Below are positions 1 to 5,225 of a stretch of DNA of 11,417 nucleotides, in pieces. Position 1 is the stretch's first letter. Each line of letters starts with the position of its first letter. The notes under the pieces were generated by a model. It worked only from the letters and a program-made list of their open reading frames with translations. It did no database searches and was not told the origin of the DNA. Source of the stretch: DAOVRL01 sp964459805 (lineage in GTDB: Bacteria; Planctomycetota; Phycisphaerae; Sedimentisphaerales; Anaerobacaceae); the NCBI GenBank assembly GCA_964459805.1, contig CAYWOD010000112.1, forward strand, positions 1 to 11,417, written 5' to 3'. Made by a program: the position numbers and the translations under genes.

Positions 1-150
1 ATCTGCCCAATTTTGTTGTTATTCCTTACCAATATCATGAGTGAGTACCAAATATCTAAACAACTTAATTTGAAGAATCATATAGTTTATTTACCAGAAT
101 AAAGAGTGGTGTAAGAAAATTACGTACAAAGGTTAAAGGAAAAAAGAATT

Positions 151-1617
151 ATGAGCAAGTTTAGTCGTCGAGATTTTATGAAGACAACGATGGCGGCCGG
201 TGCGGCAATGGTCCTGGCGGCGCCTAATTCGCGGGTCCGCGGTGCGAATAACGACCTTCGTTTTGCGGTGGTCGGCACCGGGGGTCAGGGCGGCAATCAC
301 ATCAAGTACTTCAACGGGAAGGAAGGCGTCCGTGTGGTGGCGATTTGCGATGCTGATAAGGACCACGTAGAAAAGCGGGCGCGGGATTTCGAGAAGAAAT
401 ACGGGCAGAAGGTAAAGACCTACATTGATGTTCGCGAGTTGTTAGAGGACAAGAGTATCGATGCGATCACGTCGGCGACGCCGAACCACTGGCACTCGTT
501 AGTGACGATTTGGGCGTGCCAGGCAGGCAAGGATGTCTATATTGAAAAGCCCATCTCGCACAACATCTGGGAAGGCCGAAAAACGGTCGAGGCGGCGCGT
601 AAGTACAACCGCATCGTGCAGACCGGTACGCAGAAACGCTCGGACGGGGGATTGATAGCGGCCTTCAAGTACATACAGGAAGGCAAGATGGGTGCGATAA
701 AGTGGTCGCGAGGTTTCTGCTATAAGCCGAGATTCAGCGGGAACGGGATTGTCAACGGGACGAACGGACCAATTTCGCCTCCGGCGACTGTAGATTATAA
801 TCTGTGGTGCGGTCCGGCGGATATGACGCCTCTGCGGCGCAAACAGTTGCACTACAAATGGCATTGGGTCTGGAACACGGGCAACGGCGACTTAGGCAAT
901 CAGGGTATTCACGAGATGGACTTAGCTCGTTGGGCTTTGGGCGGCCCGGAGAAGCTGGCGCCGCGCGTTATGAGTATCGGCGGCAGGTTGGGAGTTAACG
1001 ATGCGGGCGAGACGGCCAATACGCAGATTATTCTCTTAGATTACAAGCCTGCTCCGTTGATTTTCGAGGTTCGTGGTCTGCCGCGCAAGAAGGGCGACTC
1101 GTCGATGGACAACTTCCGCGGGACTCGGATCGGGATTTGCGTGCAGTGCGAGGACGGCTATTTTGTCGGCGGAGGCGGAGGCGGCTGGGCCTATACCAAC
1201 GACGGCGAGAAGATCAAGCAGTTCAAGGGTGGCGGTGGCGGCGGCCATCACCAGAACTTTATCGACGCGGTCCGCAGCCATAAGGTCAGCGATCTCAACG
1301 CGGACATCGAGAAGGGGCATATCTCCAGCGCCCTTTGCCACATGGGCAACGTGTCCCATCTGGTGGGCAAGAAGGCGTCGGTGGAGCAGATAAAGGAGGC
1401 TATCGGCGATAATGAGTACTTTATGGACTCGTTCGACCGTATGGTGAGCCATCTCAATGCGAACGAAGTCGATCTGAAGGGGACGCCGTTGACTGTGGGG
1501 CCGATGCTTACGATGGATCCAAAGACCGAGAAGTTTGTCGGCGAGTACAGCGACTGGGCTAATATGCTCGTTAAGCGGAACTACCGCGAGCCGTTTGTTG
1601 TTCCGGATAAGGTCTGA
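151..1617 (+). CDS. Tat-exported Gfo/Idh/MocA family oxidoreductase
   Basis: The 488-residue protein is an NAD(P)-dependent sugar or glycoside oxidoreductase of the Gfo/Idh/MocA family. It starts with a twin-arginine signal (SRRDFMKTT, residues 5-13, then an Ala-rich stretch ending near AAP), so it is probably exported folded with its cofactor. The Rossmann domain shows VGTGGQGGNH at 41-50, the acidic residue after strand 2 in AICDAD (64-69), and the family signature EKPISHN at 132-138. The second domain has GNGDLGNQGIHEMDLARWALG at 245-265, which supplies the usual active-site histidine region (H254). Two six-glycine runs (340-345 and 360-365) flank a short Trp/Tyr segment. A purine-rich ribosome site (aaaggaaaaaag) lies just before the ATG. 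The stop overlaps the next start by one base (TGATG), implying translational coupling. The substrate cannot be read from sequence; redox cleavage of glycosides through 3-keto intermediates is one plausible role. Confidence 0.93.
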   Translation: MSKFSRRDFMKTTMAAGAAMVLAAPNSRVRGANNDLRFAVVGTGGQGGNHIKYFNGKEGVRVVAICDADKDHVEKRARDFEKKYGQKVKTYIDVRELLEDKSIDAITSATPNHWHSLVTIWACQAGKDVYIEKPISHNIWEGRKTVEAARKYNRIVQTGTQKRSDGGLIAAFKYIQEGKMGAIKWSRGFCYKPRFSGNGIVNGTNGPISPPATVDYNLWCGPADMTPLRRKQLHYKWHWVWNTGNGDLGNQGIHEMDLARWALGGPEKLAPRVMSIGGRLGVNDAGETANTQIILLDYKPAPLIFEVRGLPRKKGDSSMDNFRGTRIGICVQCEDGYFVGGGGGGWAYTNDGEKIKQFKGGGGGGHHQNFIDAVRSHKVSDLNADIEKGHISSALCHMGNVSHLVGKKASVEQIKEAIGDNEYFMDSFDRMVSHLNANEVDLKGTPLTVGPMLTMDPKTEKFVGEYSDWANMLVKRNYREPFVVPDKV

Positions 1618-2432
1618 TGAAGTTTGCTCTTTGTAACGAGATGTTCGAGGGCCGGTCGATGGCCGAGGTCTGCTCGACGGCGAAGCGATTAGGCTATCAC
1701 GGGATTGAGATAGCGCCGTTTACCTTGGCAGGCTCGGCCGAAGACGTCTCTGCGGACCAGAGAAAAGAATTCCGGCGGATCGTCGAAGACAGCGGCCTGG
1801 AGATCGTGGGCTTACACTGGCTCTTTGCGGGCCCCTCGGGCCTGCATATTACTACTACGGATGATGCGATGTGGGGCAGGACAAGGGATTACTTGTCCTG
1901 CCTCCTTGATTTGTGCAGTGATCTTGGCGGGAAGGTGCTTGTTCTGGGTTCTCCGAAGCAGCGAAGCCTTGTGTCCGGGCAGACGAAGGAAGGGGCCTGG
2001 AAAAGGGCGGTTGATTTGCTCAGCAGTGTTCTGGACAAGGCCGAGGACTTAGGGGCGAAGATATGTCTTGAGCCGCTCTCGCCGGTTGAGACGGATTTTA
2101 TCAATACGGTGGCCGAGGGGATGAAGATGGTTCGTCAGATCAATCATCCGAACCTTCGGATTCATTTGGACGTCAAGGCGATGTGCTCGGAGGAGACGGC
2201 TGTGGCCGATATCATTCGTTCGGTCCGGGCAGAGGACATCGGGCATTTCCACGTCAATGACGCTAATCTTTACGGCCCGGGGATGGGAGATGTGGATTAC
2301 GGTCCTATCGCCGAGGCGATTAAGGACATCGGGTGGGACAGGTGGCTGAGCGTGGAGGTGTTCAAGTACGATCCAGCCCCGGAGACCATCGCGCAAAAGA
2401 GCATCGAATATTTGCGGAAATTCTGGGCCTGA
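1617..2432 (+). CDS. sugar phosphate isomerase/epimerase-like TIM-barrel protein
   Basis: The 271-residue protein belongs to the xylose-isomerase-like/AP-endonuclease-2 TIM-barrel superfamily, which interconverts or cleaves sugars at a divalent-metal site. The four expected metal ligands are all visible at the ends of successive strands: E152 in CLEPLSP, D185 in HLDVKAM, H212 in HFHVND and E247 in SVEVF. H67 (GLHWLF) and the start MKFALCNEMF are also typical. There is no signal peptide, so it should be cytoplasmic, unlike its upstream partner. Its ATG shares one base with the oxidoreductase stop, so both are probably made from one mRNA and may act on the same sugar. Relatives include hydroxypyruvate isomerases, tagatose/psicose epimerases and keto-glycoside-acting enzymes; the sequence does not decide between them. 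Confidence 0.9.
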   Translation: MKFALCNEMFEGRSMAEVCSTAKRLGYHGIEIAPFTLAGSAEDVSADQRKEFRRIVEDSGLEIVGLHWLFAGPSGLHITTTDDAMWGRTRDYLSCLLDLCSDLGGKVLVLGSPKQRSLVSGQTKEGAWKRAVDLLSSVLDKAEDLGAKICLEPLSPVETDFINTVAEGMKMVRQINHPNLRIHLDVKAMCSEETAVADIIRSVRAEDIGHFHVNDANLYGPGMGDVDYGPIAEAIKDIGWDRWLSVEVFKYDPAPETIAQKSIEYLRKFWA

Positions 2433-2518
2433 GATTCGTCGCCTTGTGGGGCATCAAAATGCCAAGTTGCGTGGAGCACAAACATAGCTGTTTTGTCGAT
2501 GGCGATTTTGTGGGTCAA

Positions 2519-2541
2519 AACCTGCGTTAAGACCGCAGGTT
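2519..2541. terminator. possible bidirectional terminator hairpin between convergent genes
   Basis: AACCTGCG (2519-2526) pairs perfectly with CGCAGGTT (2534-2541) around a 7-base loop. The two flanking genes converge on it. Read on the - strand the stem is followed by TTTT-like sequence, while on the + strand there is no T-run, so it is a better fit as the end of the methyltransferase transcript. The assignment is structural only. Confidence 0.35.
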
Positions 2542-2546
2542 AAATG

Positions 2547-2583
2547 CAGATTGCTTCGTCCCGATGAATCGGGACTCGCAATA
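2547..2583. repeat. REP-like palindromic repeat
   Basis: A perfect palindrome GTCCCGATGAATCGGGAC (2558-2575; 7-bp stem with a TGAA loop) is flanked by AGATTGCTTC on the left and CTCGCAAT on the right. From memory this layout, with conserved flanks around a variable hairpin, matches a dispersed bacterial repeat whose translation is often mis-annotated as short Arg/Asn-rich proteins. Only one copy is in the window, so the repeat status rests on recall. Confidence 0.5.
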
Positions 2584-2617
2584 GCCGTTTTGATCGGTTG
2601 GGTGATAGGGCAGGAGA

Positions 2618-3619
2618 TTATTCTTGTTTTTTCTTTGCGCGGATCAGGGAGTTCATAAATTCATCGCGGTGGACGAGTGTTATGTCGGTGAAGCCGGCGC
2701 GTGTGAGGTCTTCGGCGTATTCATCGAAGGTGTAGGTTCCACCGGCGGGCGTTGCGACGAGCATATTGATTGCGAACAGGGCCCCTGCCAGGGGGCTGGT
2801 ATGTGAGGGGTCCATAACGACATCGCGTATGACTATGAGGCCGTCTTCGGCCAAAGCGGCGTGGACTTTGACGAAAAGCGCGCGGTTCTGCTCCCGCGAG
2901 TTCTGATGAGCGATTGCGCCGAGCCAGGCCAAATCTGCGCCGGTCGGCAGGTCGTTTTCGTAGAAGTCGCCAGCAAGCAGGGTAACGCGGTCGGATAGTC
3001 CGGCTTCGGTGAGGCGTTTTTCGGCCATCGGTATTGCGTGCGGCAGGTCGAAGAGGGTTGCTTTGGCCTGGGAGGCGGCTTGAAGGAAGGCCATTGTCCA
3101 GGTGCCGGATGCTCCGCCGACGTCGAGCAGGTGGGTAAAGTTCAAGGGCTGTAAGCGGTTGATAACCTCGGCGGCTGCGGGGGCGGAGAAGTTGTGCATA
3201 GCTCCGATGAATGCGGCGTTGTCGGCGGCTTCTCCTCGGATGCTGGGTTTGCGTTCGGGCGGCTTTCCGGTCTGCGTTATGCGAGCCAGTTGGACCCAGC
3301 GGGGTAGCACGTTGGCGTGATGGCGGAGCATCGGAAGTACATTTTTGGGGCTTGATTCGGCAAGCAGCTCGGCCACTTCCGAAGGGACGCTGTAGGTGTT
3401 GTTCTGCTTTGTCAAGAGCTCCAGGGCGGTAAGGGCATCGAGCAGGACGGCTGTTGCGCGGGGGTCGGTGTGAAGCTCGGCGGCCAAAGCCTGAGCGGTC
3501 ATCGGGCTGTTGTGCAGCGCGCTGAAAATATCCAAATCGGCTGCCGCAGTCAGGACACAGGCCGGCTGAAACGCCCGGGCCGCATTGGCGATCTCGTCCA
3601 CAGTCCACTGCTTTGCCAT
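2618..3619 (-). CDS. SAM-dependent O-methyltransferase (winged-helix N-terminus)
   Basis: The 333-residue protein resembles the plant-type/bacterial hydroxyneurosporene and hydroxyindole O-methyltransferase group. Residues about 1-90 form the helical winged-helix dimerisation domain (MAKQWTVDEIANAARAF, then VLTAAADLDIFSAL at 22-35). The catalytic Rossmann fold follows: SAM-binding DVGGASG at 166-172, acidic D191 after strand 2, GDFYE at 217-221, the position of the family's catalytic histidine at about H238 (IAHQNS), and IRDVVMD at 264-270. Start choice: an ATG 81 bases further upstream is in frame, but the start at 3619 has AAAGGA eight bases before it and begins the conserved domain. It is transcribed away from the lipoprotein gene and convergent with the sugar isomerase, so it stands alone. 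The acceptor substrate is unknown. Confidence is high for the family and low for any specific product. Confidence 0.88.
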   Translation of the reverse strand: MAKQWTVDEIANAARAFQPACVLTAAADLDIFSALHNSPMTAQALAAELHTDPRATAVLLDALTALELLTKQNNTYSVPSEVAELLAESSPKNVLPMLRHHANVLPRWVQLARITQTGKPPERKPSIRGEAADNAAFIGAMHNFSAPAAAEVINRLQPLNFTHLLDVGGASGTWTMAFLQAASQAKATLFDLPHAIPMAEKRLTEAGLSDRVTLLAGDFYENDLPTGADLAWLGAIAHQNSREQNRALFVKVHAALAEDGLIVIRDVVMDPSHTSPLAGALFAINMLVATPAGGTYTFDEYAEDLTRAGFTDITLVHRDEFMNSLIRAKKKQE

Positions 3620-3627
3620 TGTCGAGG

Positions 3628-3633
3628 TCCTTT
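3628..3633 (-). promoter_or_regulatory. ribosome binding site deciding the methyltransferase start
   Basis: On the - strand AAAGGA lies eight bases before the ATG at 3619. No comparable site precedes the longer in-frame ATG at 3700, so the shorter protein is preferred. Confidence 0.65.
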
Positions 3634-3806
3634 CGTAATAAGCGATGCCTGTGAGACAACGGCAACAGTATATCGGCTGACGGTGCGGGATGTAAGGCAA
3701 ATTTCGGAAGAAACCGGGCGAGGGCGGCGCAAAACGGCAATTATTAGGGGCGCTGCCCGGGATATCGATGGAATTTGCCGCCGGCTGTGCAGTGTGGGCG
3801 TGGCTG

Positions 3807-4009
3807 AATTATTTGGTTCATCCGGGAAATGGATAGGTGAGATTGGCGTATCGTATGACCGAGAAAAATCGTTCGGGGCCCCAGAGGCACAAATTTCCCC
3901 CCTGTGCCCCAAATTTGAGCCTCTGCCCAAACGATTTTTCTCTCCAGCCAAGTCCGAGCGTCTGGTTTGTTAGGCCACCTACGCATTAACCGGATGAACC
4001 AATTATTTT
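3807..4009. repeat. nested imperfect inverted-repeat element (~200 bp)
   Basis: In the gene-free spacer 3620-4170 several inverted repeats share one centre. The outer arms TTGGTTCATCCGG (3813-3825) and CCGGATGAACCAA (3990-4002) are perfect over 13 bp. They continue inward as AATG..TAGGTG (3828-3839) against CACCTA..CATT (3976-3987). The middle arms GAGAAAAATCGTT (3861-3873) and AACGATTTTTCTC (3930-3942) are perfect over 13 bp. The inner arms CAGAGGC (3882-3888) and GCCTCTG (3919-3925) match, and the self-complementary AAATTT occurs at 3891-3896 and 3911-3916. The central loop is the C-rich 14 bases 3897-3910. No transposase or convincing coding sequence is present; it resembles a MITE-like palindromic element. 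The rest of the spacer holds only the promoter and ribosome-site candidates listed separately. Confidence 0.75.
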
Positions 4010-4023
4010 TGGATGTTTGTTCT

Positions 4024-4051
4024 TGACGAGTCGGCGGCACAGTTGATAATT
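4024..4051 (+). promoter_or_regulatory. candidate sigma-70-like promoter of the lipoprotein gene
   Basis: TTGACG (4024-4029) and GATAAT (4046-4051) are separated by 16 bases, about 120 bases before the lipoprotein ATG. The match is reasonable, but planctomycete promoters are poorly characterised. Confidence 0.35.
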
Positions 4052-4070
4052 GATGGTTGATAATTTGGGC
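4043..4070. repeat. tandem 14-base direct repeat overlapping the candidate -10
   Basis: GTTGATAATT occurs at 4043-4052 and again at 4057-4066, a period of 14 bases. It overlaps the candidate -10 element, so it could be an operator, or it could be simple-sequence noise. Confidence 0.5.
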
Positions 4071-4170
4071 AGAGGGCGTATAGTGTAGGTATGTATAGAG
4101 TTCTCTGATTGTTAGTTGGACGGTTATTGCGAAGCCGCCGGATCAGGTTAAGAGTTGAAAGGAGGCCATT

Positions 4171-4962
4171 ATGGCAAGGATAGTTCTGACGACAGCACTC
4201 ATAGTCCTGTTGAACGTATTGGTTGGCTGCAATAGTGCCGACAAAGGGCGGGGCCAGCTCAAGGCGCCGCGTATCGCGGCAGCACCGTTCGTTGAGGTCG
4301 GCAGCGCCGCTGAAGCCGACATCATCGAGCAGGTGGCGATTAACCGGCAGGCGTACCAACGGGCCCTTGAGATGCTGGCTGGGCACTATAGAAAGACGGG
4401 CAACAATATGAAGCTCCGGTGGGCGAATAAGGAGTTGGCTGCGCTGAGCGCTATGCCGCAATATAACTACATAATCGAGGCGAGTATAGCCGGTGCAGAC
4501 CTCAAGGCCAGTGCGTCGATTCCGGAGGCGGATGAGCTGTATAAAGAGGCGGTGGGCCTTCATAAGAAAGCCAATAAGCTGGTCCTTGTCAAAAACAACC
4601 GCCTGCTGCGTCTGGCGCTGGATAAGTACAATCAGGTGATAGGGAAGCATCCTGCCAGTGACAAGATCGACGATGCGGCATTCAAGGCCGGCGAGATTTA
4701 TGAATACTTCAATGACTACTCGATAGCAGTTGTGTACTTCCAGAGGGCGTATCAGTGGGACGCAGCGACGCCTTATCCTGCGAGATTCCGTGCGGCAATG
4801 ATTCTCGACCGGCATCTGCACCGCAGGAGCGAGGCACTGGAGCTTTATCAGCGGGCCGTCGAGACCGAAGGCAAGCAGGGGAAGTACAGCAACTGGAAGC
4901 AGTGGGCGGAAAAACGGATAGGCGAGCTGACCAAGACGGCTAAGCCGGGGAAGCAACGCTGA
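4171..4962 (+). CDS. lipoprotein with TPR-like helical repeats
   Basis: The 263-residue protein begins with a lipoprotein signal: MARIVLTTALIVLLNVLVGC, with the lipobox LVGC and the modified cysteine at C20. It is therefore anchored to a membrane, and with Asn at +2 the outer membrane is possible. After a spacer, residues about 55-95 and 118-235 are amphipathic helices with TPR-like spacing, for example AAFKAGEIYEYFNDYSIAVVYFQRAY (169-194) and EALELYQRAV (221-230). This recalls BamD/YbgF-type scaffold lipoproteins but is not diagnostic. A strong AAAGGAGG lies five bases before the ATG. The gene is followed at once by an intrinsic terminator, so it is probably a single-gene transcript. No enzyme motif is visible. 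A role in envelope assembly or protein interaction is inference from fold only. Confidence 0.8.
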   Translation: MARIVLTTALIVLLNVLVGCNSADKGRGQLKAPRIAAAPFVEVGSAAEADIIEQVAINRQAYQRALEMLAGHYRKTGNNMKLRWANKELAALSAMPQYNYIIEASIAGADLKASASIPEADELYKEAVGLHKKANKLVLVKNNRLLRLALDKYNQVIGKHPASDKIDDAAFKAGEIYEYFNDYSIAVVYFQRAYQWDAATPYPARFRAAMILDRHLHRRSEALELYQRAVETEGKQGKYSNWKQWAEKRIGELTKTAKPGKQR

Positions 4963-4998
4963 AAAAAGATGATGTAGAGATTTTCAGGAATTGAATCG

Positions 4999-5029
4999 CG
5001 GGCCTGGCTGGAAATCAGGCCCGTTTTTT
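4999..5029 (+). terminator. rho-independent terminator of the lipoprotein gene
   Basis: CGGGCCTG (4999-5006) pairs perfectly with CAGGCCCG (5016-5023) around a 9-base loop and is followed directly by six T residues (5024-5029). Confidence 0.9.
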
Positions 5030-5041
5030 ATGTTAAGAGTT

Positions 5042-5203
5042 TTGCAAAATTGCAGGTTAGGCCTATATTGTTGAAGAAAATCCTCTTTATGATTTTCTTC
5101 AATAATTACCTAACCATTTATGGCGCAATAGATTGCCGTTAGAAAGAAAAAATCAAGAAACGATTTTTTCTTGTCTAAGTAGGCCTAACCTGCAATTTTG
5201 CAA
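5042..5203. repeat. 162-bp cloverleaf-like inverted-repeat element
   Basis: The ends form a perfect 24-bp inverted repeat (5042-5065 with 5180-5203; left arm begins TTGCAAAATTGCAGG). Inside are three arms. The first is a 16-bp stem with one G-T pair (5067-5082 with 5091-5106, 8-base loop). The second is a weaker arm, CTAAC (5110-5114) with GTTAG (5138-5142), plus inner GGC/GCC (5122-5124 with 5135-5137). The third is a perfect 11-bp stem (5144-5154 with 5162-5172, 7-base loop). The element sits between the terminator of the lipoprotein gene and tilS. It encodes no protein of its own. A mobile non-autonomous element or a structured RNA are the main readings. Confidence 0.85.
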
Positions 5204-5225
5204 TAATCTTATAACAACGAAAGCG

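Noticed and set aside
1..150. Promoter for the first gene
   Set aside because: The stretch is AT-rich and offers several weak -10/-35 pairs (for example TTGAAG at 70-75) but none with good spacing, so no call is made.
2721..3740. Long - strand open frame of 339 codons overlapping the methyltransferase
   Set aside because: It is a different frame of the same strand as the methyltransferase, and its Arg/Pro/Ser-rich translation is typical of a shifted frame.
3470..3973. + strand open frame of 167 codons in the divergent spacer
   Set aside because: It starts inside the methyltransferase gene, runs through the nested palindrome, and has no ribosome site or family resemblance.
4003..4956. - strand open frame of 317 codons opposite the lipoprotein
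   Set aside because: The + strand gene has a lipobox, a strong ribosome site and a terminator; the antisense frame has none of these.
5042..5203. The cloverleaf element as a tRNA gene or CRISPR
   Set aside because: The outer stem is 24 bp and the arms lack the tRNA conserved positions and anticodon layout; there are no regularly spaced repeats for a CRISPR array.
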